Source: an uncultured Brevibacillus sp.
GTDB taxonomy: Bacteria; Bacillota; Bacilli; Brevibacillales; Brevibacillaceae
Direction of reading: 5' to 3'
NCBI RefSeq assembly: GCF_947502445.1
Contig: NZ_CANMZW010000006.1
Span: 62,001-126,000, forward strand
Length of the DNA: 64,000 nt
This document shows positions 42,443 to 51,900 of this stretch, piece by piece. The notes beneath the pieces were generated by a model, which did not search any database, was not told the DNA's origin, and saw nothing but the letters and a program-made list of their open reading frames with translations. A program made the position numbers and the translations under genes. Positions within the stretch are counted from its first letter, which is position 1. Every line of letters begins with the position of its first letter.

Positions 42443-42958
42443 ATGAAATTGCGTAAAATAGGTGTTACAATGCTGGCTGCTGTGATGTTGGTGTTAGTCT
42501 TCAGTGCAACAAGCTTTGCACGTATAAAGGAAGACAATGACTTTTTCACTTCTTCACTCTTTCACCCAGATTACGGATTATATAATTTATCCTATGATGT
42601 ATTTATTATTGAAGATTATTACGTTGATAGAAGGGCAGATGACGTTGAGTTGTCTCACCACCATGCAGTAGGAATCGGTAAAACGGGCGGATATCCTTTT
42701 AAGATGGAGATACAACTTGCAAACGTTTACAAAGATAGTAATGGGACAATTGGATCAGTGAGTAATTTAAATTGGAATTGGAAAGATCGATTAGATGACT
42801 ATTTCATGGATAAAGGAAATACAGCGTATGGAGGAGGAAGCAAAAAAGTTTTTTATAGTACAGTATCAGAAAAACCAAAGCTTACTACTACCAGTCAGGC
42901 TGTTGCAGATGGAATAATTTACGGTACTTCAGGCAAAATTACAATGTCTTTATATTAA
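42443..42958 (+). CDS. Secreted protein of unknown function
   Basis: 171 residues, GGGAG upstream. A Sec signal peptide (MKLRKIGVTMLAAVMLVLVF to ATSFA) is followed by a mature domain of about 145 residues rich in Tyr, Asp and His (YVDRRADDVELSHHHAVGIG, NLNWNWKDRLDDYFMD). No family is recognised. It is followed 20 bp later by a second secreted-protein gene, so the two likely form an operon; both are AT-rich and sit right after an ssrA remnant, consistent with acquired cargo. Confidence 0.65.
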   Translation: MKLRKIGVTMLAAVMLVLVFSATSFARIKEDNDFFTSSLFHPDYGLYNLSYDVFIIEDYYVDRRADDVELSHHHAVGIGKTGGYPFKMEIQLANVYKDSNGTIGSVSNLNWNWKDRLDDYFMDKGNTAYGGGSKKVFYSTVSEKPKLTTTSQAVADGIIYGTSGKITMSLY

Positions 42959-42978
42959 TTTGGAAAAGAGGGGAACAC

Positions 42979-43584
42979 GTGAAAAAGTCATGGATTGTAC
43001 TTTCAGTAGTAGTTGTGCTATCGGTGGGGGGCATCTCGTATTCCTTTGCAGATGAGAAGTACAGTGAATTCGAAAAAGGAGCGGAATTTGCCAAGTATTA
43101 TCAAAAAACAATTGCACAAAAAAATAATAAAATATCTTCTTTAACTAATGAATCTAATGAAATCAGTGAAGATGAGATTTTGGATAAAATTGCAAGATAC
43201 AAGGCTTACTCGAAGGCTTTTGGAATCCAACTATCAGAAGAACAGGCAATAGAAAAATTAAAAGAGAGAAAATTACTTGCAAAATTTGCAAATGAACATA
43301 ATATTTACCCTGCAGATAAAGAAATAGACGCATACATTAAAGAGATAGCGGAAAGTTACAAAAGCACAAAATATGATGTTGTAGAAGGAATTATGGAAGA
43401 GCTAGGTATAGATGAAGAAGAGTTTTTCTTTCGCTTTTCAAGAGATGGATATGAGGAGGCTCTTGTTCGATTAAAAATTTTAGAGAAGCTTAAAGATGAA
43501 AATGAGAGATTAACTGAGGAAAGTGAAGCGGTTTATCATAATAGAATGTTAGAAGAACTTAATAGCTTGATTAAAGATTTATAA
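42979..43584 (+). CDS. Secreted SurA_N/PrsA-like helical protein lacking a PPIase domain
   Basis: 201 residues from a GTG start with GAGGGG upstream. A signal peptide (KSWIVLSVVVVLSVGGISYS to FA) is followed by an all-helical domain resembling the SurA/PrsA chaperone N-terminal fold (QLSEEQAIEKLKERKLLAKF, KEIDAYIKEIAESYKS, MEELGIDEEEFFFRFSRDGY). No parvulin domain follows. It may chaperone the protein encoded just upstream. No lipobox is evident. Confidence 0.6.
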   Translation: MKKSWIVLSVVVVLSVGGISYSFADEKYSEFEKGAEFAKYYQKTIAQKNNKISSLTNESNEISEDEILDKIARYKAYSKAFGIQLSEEQAIEKLKERKLLAKFANEHNIYPADKEIDAYIKEIAESYKSTKYDVVEGIMEELGIDEEEFFFRFSRDGYEEALVRLKILEKLKDENERLTEESEAVYHNRMLEELNSLIKDL

Positions 43585-43625
43585 TAACGAAAAATCCTCT
43601 CTTAATGGAGGGGATTTTTCGTTGC
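43584..43625 (+). terminator. Terminator of the secreted-protein pair
   Basis: AACGAAAAATCCTCTC and GGAGGGGATTTTTCGTT form a long hairpin with a T-run. Confidence 0.8.
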
Positions 43626-43816
43626 GTATGCCATTGAAAATATGGTTAATGGAACACAGTAAAATCTCTATGAGGTACTTCACTGTTGGAATGATTCCAT
43701 TGTGCTATAGATTTTTCAGTCTAAGATGGTTATAAAAGAAGAGATCCTCTTAGGAATTTTGCTGGCAGTTGGAAAAACGATTCGTCTCAGTGTTATGATT
43801 TCCTTTAATTTGCTCC

Positions 43817-44347
43817 TCATCTCGAACCCCGCAAAACCGTGATAAACCCATCCAATATCTCATGACTCACAGCAAAGCCCTTACGTTTATAAAACTCCAA
43901 GGCGTTCTCATTTCCATTGGAGACAAAGATAAAGTAATCACGAATATCCTCAAATTGCTTCAGCCATTCCATCGACTTGTCAAAGAGAGTTGATCCAATT
44001 CCATATTGTCTGTACGCTTCTTTTATATAAAATTGAGATAAGCATCCCACATTCTTTCCGTCAACAGTAGAAAGATCAAAAAAAATGGCAAATGCATTGT
44101 TATAGGCTTCTTTGGGAGAGATGTTGGAATAGACATAGCCTACAATGTCGTCGTCGTGTTTTGCTACGATAATATGGTTGTAAAGTGCTTTTTGGACAGA
44201 GGGAACCATTCGGGTGTCAAAATTCATGCTGTCAAACCGCTCAGGGCTGACCTGTGTCTTGGATTTCTGGAATGCCATCAACTCATTGCACAGCTCTCTA
44301 CAGCATTCTATGTTTTCATCGGGTATCCATTCATATTTTATGTTCAT
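43817..44347 (-). CDS. GNAT-family acetyltransferase
   Basis: 176 residues from the ATG at 44347 with GAGGAGGAA upstream. The GNAT core contains DDIVGYVYSNISPKEAYNN (strand 2-3), GCLSQFYIKEAYRQYGIGST (motif A with the acetyl-CoA pyrophosphate loop RQYGIG) and NGNENALEFYKRKGF (motif B). Substrate unknown. Divergent from an HxlR regulator, which probably controls it. Confidence 0.88.
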   Translation of the reverse strand: MNIKYEWIPDENIECCRELCNELMAFQKSKTQVSPERFDSMNFDTRMVPSVQKALYNHIIVAKHDDDIVGYVYSNISPKEAYNNAFAIFFDLSTVDGKNVGCLSQFYIKEAYRQYGIGSTLFDKSMEWLKQFEDIRDYFIFVSNGNENALEFYKRKGFAVSHEILDGFITVLRGSR

Positions 44348-44474
44348 AGAAAATTCCTCCTCTATTTTCATCGCTTTATTCATCATGGATTTAGTATAGA
44401 ACATAGGGAAGCGATAACAAGTATGCAGTTTTTTCTTACTAAGTAAGGAAAAACTGAGTAAAGGAGCGTTTCAA

Positions 44475-44816
44475 ATGAATCAGGAAGAAACGGGATATAA
44501 AAATATAAAAGATTGCCCATTAACCTTTGCCCTGAGCATCATTGGAGGAAAGTGGAGACTGCCTATTATTTGGGCTTTGTGGAAAAACGAGACCCTACGT
44601 TACAACGAATTAAAGCGCAATATAGATGGAATTACCAACATGATGCTATCGCAGGCACTGAAAGAAATGGAGGATTACGGGTTAATCGCACGCAAGCAGT
44701 ATATGGAAATTCCACCAAGAGTGGAGTATTCACTGACGGAAGCAGGAAAGGATTTGGTACCGTCGTTGCAATCACTAGCAAAATGGGGCAAGCAAAGGCA
44801 AATGCAAAAACAGTGA
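44475..44816 (+). CDS. HxlR-family transcriptional regulator
   Basis: 113 residues. The winged helix has CPLTFALSIIGGKWRLPIIW with the typical conserved Cys near the N-terminus, then LRYNELKRNIDGITNMMLSQ, ALKEMEDYGLIARKQY and PPRVEYSLTEAG. HxlR proteins often sense electrophiles or oxidants through that Cys. It is divergent from the GNAT gene, with a 127-bp shared regulatory region. Confidence 0.92.
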   Translation: MNQEETGYKNIKDCPLTFALSIIGGKWRLPIIWALWKNETLRYNELKRNIDGITNMMLSQALKEMEDYGLIARKQYMEIPPRVEYSLTEAGKDLVPSLQSLAKWGKQRQMQKQ

Positions 44817-45065
44817 GTCTCTACGAAAATCCAGTCGTTTACCCAAACACGACCACCTGAAGAAGGCGGTTCTCGCATTTTGTCGATAAAAATTCTTTCG
44901 AGTCAACAGAAAGCGCTTACTCTCCTCGATATGCTTGAAAGAAATATCGGCGAATGTTAGACTGATTTTTGTTTGTAACAAGATAATGACGAAATATTAT
45001 CGCGTTTTCCAATGTTGCTAGCAAATATAGTAAACAGCTCCATCCTGAATACAAGGGGGCATCCG

Positions 45066-45959
45066 ATGCCTGTCTTACAAAGAAAGAAGAAACAATGGAA
45101 CAAAATTAGCCTGGTCACACTGTTAACTGGGCTTGTTTCTATATCTGTTGCTCTGACTGTTACGATTCTTCTCATCTCCTCCTACCAATCCAAAAAACAA
45201 GCACTGATTAACACGACATTGACTCTGAATCACACGAGTGCAATCAAAATGAGTCACACGATCGACTCTTTGATCAAATCTATGCGGAGCAGCCTGCACT
45301 ATTCTGCGAACCTCTTTTCAAAGACAATGTCCGCAGAGGAAGGATATTCGAAACTAGAATTGATCCGCCATACAAACAACTATTTTAATTCGATTACAGT
45401 GGTGGATGAAACTGGGCTAGTTCGATATGTGTCTCCCGCCTCTGTAGGTACCGCAGGAAAGTATATTACAACGGAAACGGCGAAAGCAGCATTAGCAGCA
45501 AAGAAGCCGTATATCTCCAAATCGTACCTAACTGTTAACACTAAACGTCTCATTGTACTGATCAGCGAGCCCATATTCGATACAGACGGAATCTACAGGG
45601 GGGTTATCGCAGGAACAATCTATCTGCATGAGAACAACATATTGAATACGATTTTTGGGAGCCCCCCGACCGACGAGCTAGATTCTTCTTTTTATATTGT
45701 AGGGTCTGACGGTCATTTGTTGTTCCATCGTGAGACAAGTCGGATCGGGGAGGACATCAGTGAGAATCATGCAGTACGCAAGCTGATTCAAGGGAAAAGT
45801 GGATATGAACAGTTAAATCGGCATCTTGCATCTATATTGCTATATATGCTGGCTCCTTTTCTATTATTAATGCTCGTCGTTATTTGGCTTGCTCACAGAG
45901 TTGCAAGACCTTTTGTTTCCCTGGCTGATCTTGTGAGCAAGGCAGGAAGGGAAGAGTGA
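45066..45959 (+). pseudogene. Diguanylate cyclase, sensor half (dCache/PDC), truncated
   Basis: From the ATG at 45066 (GGGGG upstream) the product has a TM helix (SLVTLLTGLVSISVALTVTI), an extracytoplasmic dCache domain (FNSITVVDETGLVRYVSPAS, RGVIAGTIYLHENNILNTIF) and a second TM helix (LYMLAPFLLLMLVVIWLAH). It then enters a HAMP-like RVARPFVSLADLV and stops. Between GKSGYEQ and the second TM helix several residues of the Cache fold seem to be missing. A GGDEF fragment in the same orientation lies at 50.0 kb, so one gene appears split by the gerABC insertion. Confidence 0.65.
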
Positions 45960-45971
45960 TCTTTCACTAGG

Positions 45972-47090
45972 TTAATTTATATTCCCTTTCTTGGTAATTT
46001 CCACCTGAACTACAGGAACAAATCGCACTTTTTGATAGTTGCTCCCCCAGTCTTTCTTCTGCTTCTCCCACACATCAGGATGGAAAGCCATGAGCTGTCT
46101 GCCAATCCCTAATCCGTCGCAGCGGGCTTCTTGCAATTTTTTAAGCGTTTTTTTTCCCAAATCAGTCATCTCTTTGGATAGAATCCGGTTTAATTGGGCA
46201 ACCATTTTTTTATCACTCAAGCGATCCCTAGGATATTCAACGATACTCACTTTTAGCTTCAGATCCAGTCTAACCGTGATTTGATTGTCCGGTTGAATCA
46301 ACACTTGCATCTTTCGCTTTGATTTTTCTATATTAAAGGTCACAAAATGCTTGGCGTTTTGTTGACCCATCTGGTTTACTTTTTTGGTGAGTCTCGTCAA
46401 TTTCCCCTTTTTGTCTTTCAATAATAAAAACATGGTCGATTCATCAGGGCTGAGTGTCCCTGTAAACTGGTGCTTGTGAAACATGGCAGTTCGCGAAGCA
46501 TCTACTCGGTCCCCTTTTATCGTGAGGTATGGCAAAACAAAATCCTCTCCGGGGTCCATCATCACAGGGTAAATGGTTTCAATGTTCACTTTTGGAACGG
46601 CTGTAGCCTCTTCATTGCTCTTGATTAATTCATCTATTTCTTCTGCAATTAAAACATTCCCTACTTTATGCAGGGAAAACATGTCTTTCGCCAGCCCTTG
46701 TACCACACCGATCCTTGCATTTAAAGCGCTTTTCGGATCGCGGTAAAAAATATCGAGGATCGGATAAATATCTTGTTTTGCCAGCTCTTCTCCAATGAGA
46801 ACGATCCGATTTCTGTAAATGCGAAGCAGACGGGATATCTGATCATCCGCTTTATCGCGGGTTTCCCTTGGCGTATTGCCAACTGTGTGTATAATATCGT
46901 TTTTAGGACTCTGTTGTTCGCCAGTAGGCATGTCCCGGATAACAAAGGTGGATAGAAGCTGTCCATCCGGCGCGAGATCGAACCCTCCTCCATACAGCAA
47001 ACGAGCATTCCTTAAAAGATCTTGATCCCAACATCCAGCCATCAATAGGAGAACAAAAATAACCGCGCTTGAAAAGCAGATCCTTTTCAT
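45972..47090 (-). CDS. gerC: Spore germination lipoprotein, GerC family
   Basis: 372 residues. A lipoprotein signal with lipobox LMAGC is at the N-terminus. The Ger(x)C N-terminal domain includes LYGGGFDLAPDGQLLSTFVI and ADDQISRLLRIYRNRIVLIG; the C-terminal domain includes VRLDLKLKVSIVEYPRDR and ARCDGLGIGRQLMAFHPDVW, a family hallmark. It is the C subunit of the nutrient germinant receptor, anchored outside the spore inner membrane. The gene follows gerB by five bases. Confidence 0.92.
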   Translation of the reverse strand: MKRICFSSAVIFVLLLMAGCWDQDLLRNARLLYGGGFDLAPDGQLLSTFVIRDMPTGEQQSPKNDIIHTVGNTPRETRDKADDQISRLLRIYRNRIVLIGEELAKQDIYPILDIFYRDPKSALNARIGVVQGLAKDMFSLHKVGNVLIAEEIDELIKSNEEATAVPKVNIETIYPVMMDPGEDFVLPYLTIKGDRVDASRTAMFHKHQFTGTLSPDESTMFLLLKDKKGKLTRLTKKVNQMGQQNAKHFVTFNIEKSKRKMQVLIQPDNQITVRLDLKLKVSIVEYPRDRLSDKKMVAQLNRILSKEMTDLGKKTLKKLQEARCDGLGIGRQLMAFHPDVWEKQKKDWGSNYQKVRFVPVVQVEITKKGNIN

Positions 47091-47095
47091 CTGGT

Positions 47096-48181
47096 TTACG
47101 CCCTCCTTGTGCCTGAAAAATACGAAAAGATGAGTAAGATCAAAGGAAGTCCAATCGCAAATGTATAATGAGCAGTCTTAAGTATTCGATCGTAAAGGTC
47201 GGTGATCGCTGGATCTTGCGCAATCATAGCTAGGATAAAGACAATTAAAGCAGCATAGAGGACTGCCTTTTTATGATCCCCCCGGTGAAAAAAGTGACCA
47301 AAGCCTGCTGATGACATGTATAACCAAGAGGAAGTAGCGGTACCAACAATAAAAATCCACAAAGAAAAAAAGATTAAGTCGATCCGTTGGATAATCTGGA
47401 AGGAAAACCCTTTCAGCATATAAAGGGGGGGCTCCGAAACAAAGGGCATGACTCCCGGGCTGAAAATGACTAAACACGTAAACACCTCAAATGCGTAAAA
47501 AAGGGTAATCACCATATTCCCTAAAGATGCTGCCTTTAATTTCCCACCCTCTTTCCCTTCACCGAAAGAATAAATCACCAACAGAACTTCGTATCCGACT
47601 AAAGGAAACAATGCCTCATTCGCACCCTTGATGATTTTCCACCATCCTGCTTCCAAGATGGGAAACATGTAGCTAAAATTCGCGTTTGTATAACCGAACA
47701 AGGATAGTATCACCATGACAATGATCGTTAACGAAGAGATGACAAACATTCTGGCCATCACTCGAACGTTTTCTTTCGCCAAATATATACAGGTGAGAAG
47801 GGTGAGAATTAATAATGCCCATCTTGGCGTTGTTAGCAGCACCCACTTTCCCGTAATATCGGCAAATTTGCTTAATAGCGTTCCCGTAAAAAACAGGAAG
47901 TAGCCAATATAAGCAAAACCAAGCAGATTCCCGAGAAGATTTCCGGTGATTTTCGGCAAGAAACTGAAAATCGTATCGGAAGGAAACCGTCTGCAAAGAG
48001 CCCAAAGAATCAAAATAACCACTTGTACGGCCAATCCGGCGATCAAGGTAGATATCCACCCTGCTCCCTTGGAGATTGCCTGCATTTTATGGGGAAGAGA
48101 TAAAATTCCGACCCCTACTTGAGACTGCATAACAAAAAACATGAGCTGTCCCTGAGTAATTCTATTCTTTTCCGGGATCAT
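47096..48181 (-). CDS. gerB: Spore germination permease-like protein, GerB family
   Basis: 361 residues with about ten TM helices, in the amino-acid/polyamine transporter (APC) fold of GerAB/GerB (PF03845). Typical segments are ITQGQLMFFVMQSQVGVGIL, LPHKMQAISKGAGWISTLIA and the TM6 region ANEALFPLVGYEVLLVIYSF. The start overlaps gerA by 20 bases, so the two are co-translated. It is the ligand-binding B subunit of the germinant receptor. Confidence 0.92.
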   Translation of the reverse strand: MIPEKNRITQGQLMFFVMQSQVGVGILSLPHKMQAISKGAGWISTLIAGLAVQVVILILWALCRRFPSDTIFSFLPKITGNLLGNLLGFAYIGYFLFFTGTLLSKFADITGKWVLLTTPRWALLILTLLTCIYLAKENVRVMARMFVISSLTIIVMVILSLFGYTNANFSYMFPILEAGWWKIIKGANEALFPLVGYEVLLVIYSFGEGKEGGKLKAASLGNMVITLFYAFEVFTCLVIFSPGVMPFVSEPPLYMLKGFSFQIIQRIDLIFFSLWIFIVGTATSSWLYMSSAGFGHFFHRGDHKKAVLYAALIVFILAMIAQDPAITDLYDRILKTAHYTFAIGLPLILLIFSYFSGTRRA

Positions 48182-49655
48182 CGTTTTCCCACCCTCTTGA
48201 ATATTTTTCTTGATTTAGTCGTTTTGGATGCGGGTCATGGGGACGCTGATTCAAACGCCAGATTGGAAAGCGGACAAATGTATCCTTCAAATCTTTGATT
48301 CGCAGAGGCATAACCGGCGCAAAATAGGCGGTACCAAAGGTCTCTAATTTACATAAGTGGATTAAGATAAAAAGCAAACCATACGTGATCCCGATCAATC
48401 CGAACAACGCGGAAAGGATCATGAGCGGGAAGCCCAGAATCCGAGTAGCCGTACTTATTTCATTAGACGGGGCCACAAATGATGAAATAGCGGTCAAGGC
48501 GACAACGATAACCATGGGATAGGAAACAAATCCAGCTCGCACGACCGCATCACCGATGACCAAACCGCCAACAATGCCGATGGTTTGACCGACTCGGCTT
48601 GGCAAACGAATCCCTGCTTCGCGAAGCACCTCTAGGATAATCTGCATCAGTAATGCTTCTACAATAGGTGGAAATGGAACTCGGTCGATACTGCTTTTTA
48701 CCGTAAAAATCAAATTTGACGGAAGAATTTCGGGATGAAAGCCAACAATGGCAATATATAAAGCAGGTACTAGAGTTGCGGTGATAAAGCTCATCAAACG
48801 AATCATGCGAGTGAACGACCCGGCTATCCACCTGCTGTGATAATCATCCGGGCTTTGAAAAAAAGCAAAGAAAGTAACGGGCAAAATCAGTGCATTCGGG
48901 TCTCCATCAGTTACCAGAACGACACGGCCTTCCATGAGATGGGCTACCGCCCGATCCGGCCTTTCCGTAAATAAGATTTGTGGAAATAGAGAAAACGGAT
49001 TATCCTCAATCAATTCGGCAATGAATCCGGGTGAGATAGTGGTATCCATCGCAATGGAACCAAGCCTGCGATCGACTTCCTTGACCAGATCCGGATTCAC
49101 TAGATCGTGCATATAGAGAAGCGCCAATTTCGTTTTGGCTGCCTCTCCGGCCTCATAATAACGAACGACCAAGTCGGGATCCTCAATGCGCTTTCGAATC
49201 AGATACAGATTCGTGATGAGATGCTCGATGAAACCATCATGAGCCCCGCGAACGACCCCTTCGTTCACTGGCTCTGAGATACTTCGTTTATAATCTGCAG
49301 CGACTCCGACAATCAAAGCTTCTTCTATACCTTCAAATAACAATACGCAATTACCTTGAACTAAGGCTTGGGGCAACCGGCTGAGATCCGATATCCTCTC
49401 AATCCCCACAGAAACAATGATCTCATCTACCGTTCCTACTTTAGTTTCTTCTAAAGGCTGAATGATCTCTTTTTGAATTCTCTGTTGATCAGACAGGGAT
49501 TCCAGAAAGAAGATAAGCCCCTCCAATTGATTAAACCGAATGCTCCGCCACTTCAGATCACTGGAATGAAATAGCTGGTTTTGAATGTGCTCCTTATTTT
49601 TCTGTAAAGAAAGAGATACGCTTATTTCCATCATGTTACTTCTCCTGAATTCCAT
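48162..49655 (-). CDS. gerA: Spore germination receptor subunit, GerA family
   Basis: 497 residues. The N-terminal cytoplasmic domain (1-270) includes ILEVL-independent stretches such as GNCVLLFEGIEEALIVGVAA, MHDLVNPDLVKEVDRRL and FPQILFTERPDRAVAHLMEG with GRVVLVTDGDPNALILPVTF. The membrane part has FHPEILPSNLIFTVKSSI, RVGQTIGIVGGLVIGDAVVR and VAPSNEISTATRILGFPLMI, all GerA-family signatures. First gene of the gerABC operon, expected to be transcribed in the forespore; no confident sigma-G promoter was identified. Confidence 0.92.
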   Translation of the reverse strand: MEFRRSNMMEISVSLSLQKNKEHIQNQLFHSSDLKWRSIRFNQLEGLIFFLESLSDQQRIQKEIIQPLEETKVGTVDEIIVSVGIERISDLSRLPQALVQGNCVLLFEGIEEALIVGVAADYKRSISEPVNEGVVRGAHDGFIEHLITNLYLIRKRIEDPDLVVRYYEAGEAAKTKLALLYMHDLVNPDLVKEVDRRLGSIAMDTTISPGFIAELIEDNPFSLFPQILFTERPDRAVAHLMEGRVVLVTDGDPNALILPVTFFAFFQSPDDYHSRWIAGSFTRMIRLMSFITATLVPALYIAIVGFHPEILPSNLIFTVKSSIDRVPFPPIVEALLMQIILEVLREAGIRLPSRVGQTIGIVGGLVIGDAVVRAGFVSYPMVIVVALTAISSFVAPSNEISTATRILGFPLMILSALFGLIGITYGLLFILIHLCKLETFGTAYFAPVMPLRIKDLKDTFVRFPIWRLNQRPHDPHPKRLNQEKYSRGWENDDPGKE

Positions 49656-49802
49656 CCAATTTTTCTTATTTTAACCATCAAAAGGAGCATTATCCTAAAA
49701 TCCGCAGTAGCCTTCTTGTATTGCGAGGATGCCTAGAAACGCAAAGAAACCACCCTCATCAGGTGGTATCCAATAAACGAAAGCAATTTTGTCAGGCCCC
49801 CT

Positions 49803-50030
49803 TTATACAAACGGAGGGGCCCACGCTTTTTTTCTCCATCCCAATTGATGATGAACGACATTGAGATCCCTGTCTAGCCGGACGTCCACACCGAAGGGCA
49901 GCTTGCGGTTGTAACAGAAACGAACATCGCTCCAAACCACTTCATAGCCGTCCTGGGACTCTTTCCAGGTAACGTGGATTCGCTGGGCAAAGCCGAGAAA
50001 CGTACGCACACCGTCGACACCAACCGTTGC
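49803..50030 (-). pseudogene. Inverted duplicate of the yfhP-like gene 3'-end
   Basis: Read on the minus strand, this encodes KATVGVDGVRTFLGFAQRIH, then VTWKESQDGYEVVWSDVRF, DRDLNVVHHQLGWRKKAW and PPFV. It is almost identical to the last 75 residues of the gene ending at 52863 on the plus strand. It has no start or N-terminal part and abuts a GGDEF fragment, marking a rearrangement breakpoint near 50030. Confidence 0.8.
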
Positions 50031-50417
50031 CTTGTGATTTTGATGGACCTTGATCGCTTTAAATCGATCAATGACACCTATGGTCATCAGTCTGGAGACG
50101 AGGTGCTGAAGCATTTTGCCCAAATGGTTTCTACCTCGCTGCGGTCAGGCGATGTATGCTGTCGTTTCGGAGGGGAGGAGTTTGTTGCATTGGTTTCACA
50201 TGCTAGTGCTGAAGAGGCCTATCAGGTGGCAGAACGAATTCGCCATACGTTAGAGGTGAGTACCAATCCGATCGGACAGACAATAACCGTGTCACAAGGC
50301 ATCGCGCACTATCCTTCGCATACGGCATCGGCTCAAGACCTGTTGCATTTGGCTGACGTGGCATTATATGAAGCGAAAAAATCAGGAAGAAACCGAACGG
50401 TAATAGCCGAGGGTTGA
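50031..50417 (+). pseudogene. GGDEF domain fragment (C-terminal half of a diguanylate cyclase)
   Basis: Begins abruptly at VILMDLDRFKSINDTYGHQS (metal-binding Asp and substrate motifs), then CCRFGGEEFVALVS with the GGEEF signature loop and TVSQGIAHYPSH and ADVALYEAKKSGRN. The 20-30 residues that should precede (the DxLTGLxNR motif) are missing, replaced by the inverted yfhP duplicate. It is most likely the missing end of the gene at 45066-45959. Confidence 0.75.
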
Positions 50418-50559
50418 GGCGCTACCAGATGCACTCGGAGCTGCTTACTATCAAACAGTTGTTGCAGGATTTATCTGCGGCGACTGTTTTTTTATGTGTC
50501 ACAAAATCCGTTCAGCTGGATCAAATAAGTGATCTGGAAGAAGAAAGGGAGAATGACAT

Positions 50560-51131
50560 ATGAAAAAACAAACGATAGTAGCTAAAATATTTCGGTAAGC
50601 ATTGACGCCGAGACTGGGAGAGTCAACGCGGCTTCTCTGGGGTATACAACCCAACAAATGAATGCCAAAGTGGTCGAGACAGCGCAAAAGACACTGAAGT
50701 CGCTTTCTAACGGAAATATACCAGGGTTACTCCCGGACGTAACGCTTGTAAAAGATACGCAAAGAAATTGGGATCAGGTATGGAGCTTTATGGATAGTAG
50801 TCGGACATACAGCATCATCATAGGGGCAAAAACAGGAAAAGTCGTTTCTGCAACCATGTTCAACGAGTTTAGAAATGACAACTATGTCTCGGACGAAGAC
50901 ATTCCGAAGGTGTTCGCTAAACCTTTCTATACAAAAGAAAAGGCGATTGTTGCTGTGAACCCCATGATGAAAAAAGTATTCAGCCTTGATTTGAGCGGAT
51001 ACAATGTTTCGTCTAAATACAATGAGTATACGTTTACGAAAAAGGGAAAGCCGACTGTAATCGCATCTATCAATAAAAAAGGTGTCTTCTATGATTTCAC
51101 CGTTACGCCGGAAAACGGTTTGATCAATTAG
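50560..51131 (+). pseudogene. PepSY/YcdB-like secreted protein, damaged
   Basis: An ATG with AAAGGGAG upstream reads MKKQTIVAKIFR and stops. A few bases later another frame continues as ISVSIDAETGRVNAASLGYT and on through SRTYSIIIGAKTGKVVSATM and DLSGYNVSSKYNEYTFTKKG to a stop at 51131. The mature domain has the IDAETGRV pattern of PepSY/YcdB modules, but the signal-peptide core has been lost by a deletion. Translation from 50658 would give a 157-residue cytoplasmic fragment. Confidence 0.55.
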
Positions 51132-51156
51132 ATAATGGATTTTGCGACCCGACACC

Positions 51157-51183
51157 ACTCGGAGATAGAGTGGTGTTTTTTAT
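51157..51183 (+). terminator. Terminator
   Basis: CACCACTC, loop GGAGATA, GAGTGGTG, TTTTTTA; nearly the same hairpin as at 30190. Confidence 0.8.
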
Positions 51184-51347
51184 TGCAATGATCATCTGGA
51201 TGATGATGCCCGACACTCCAAAAGCAGTCACTGTTCGTCAAAAGCATGACTTGTTTACTAGAGGCTCGACAAGTAAATGTAACATTTTGTAATAGAATGC
51301 AGTATAATTGATTAATAGGAAAAAATTACTATGAGAGGAGAATGTGC

Positions 51348-51743
51348 GTGGAATTCAAACGGCTAGATGGCGGTAGCAAGATAATCTTTATCGCTACTAT
51401 TTTGGCAATCGTATCTTTATTTTTTAATTGGATTGATGCGGGAATTGTTGCGTTAAGTGGATTTCAACAACAAGGTTATCTACTGCTTATCCTATTTATC
51501 TATCCCTTCATGCAAGTGATTAAACTCAAGCCAGTAAATAAGGTTATTGGTCTTGTTTGTTCTATTCTTTCTATCATCAGTATTCTTATTTTTATCATGT
51601 CCAAAACGGTAGAGATCTTTGGTACAACGATTAATGTAGCTTCAACGGGTATGTATCTGTACCTAGTTGCTAGTATTCTGCTATTAATTGGCGTAATCAG
51701 GCATTCTAAAAAAGAGGAAATCGTAAGTGCCTCCCAGGACTAG
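51348..51743 (+). CDS. Four-TM membrane protein of unknown function
   Basis: 131 residues from a GTG at 51348 with GAGGAG seven bases upstream (the ATG at 51342 is too close). Hydrophobic helices IIFIATILAIVSLFFNWI, YLLLILFIYPFMQVI, VIGLVCSILSIISILIFIM and MYLYLVASILLLIGVIRH. The C-terminal tail is charged. No family recognised. Confidence 0.6.
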   Translation: MEFKRLDGGSKIIFIATILAIVSLFFNWIDAGIVALSGFQQQGYLLLILFIYPFMQVIKLKPVNKVIGLVCSILSIISILIFIMSKTVEIFGTTINVASTGMYLYLVASILLLIGVIRHSKKEEIVSASQD

Positions 51744-51900
51744 GTTCGGGAGGTTTTTTCATTTCATTCATGTAAATATCGTAAAGATCTCACCGTTAAT
51801 CTTCGAAAAACCTTTACCTGCGATTTATCGATTGAAAGTGATTTCCGAGTAGAGTGAAAGTGAAAGGATCACCTTATGACAAAGCAGAGGGGGTATTATA

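Noticed and set aside
49974..50030. Start of the GGDEF fragment at an upstream ATG or GTG
   Set aside because: This part is the complement of the yfhP-like 3'-end; the GGDEF homology begins only at about 50031.
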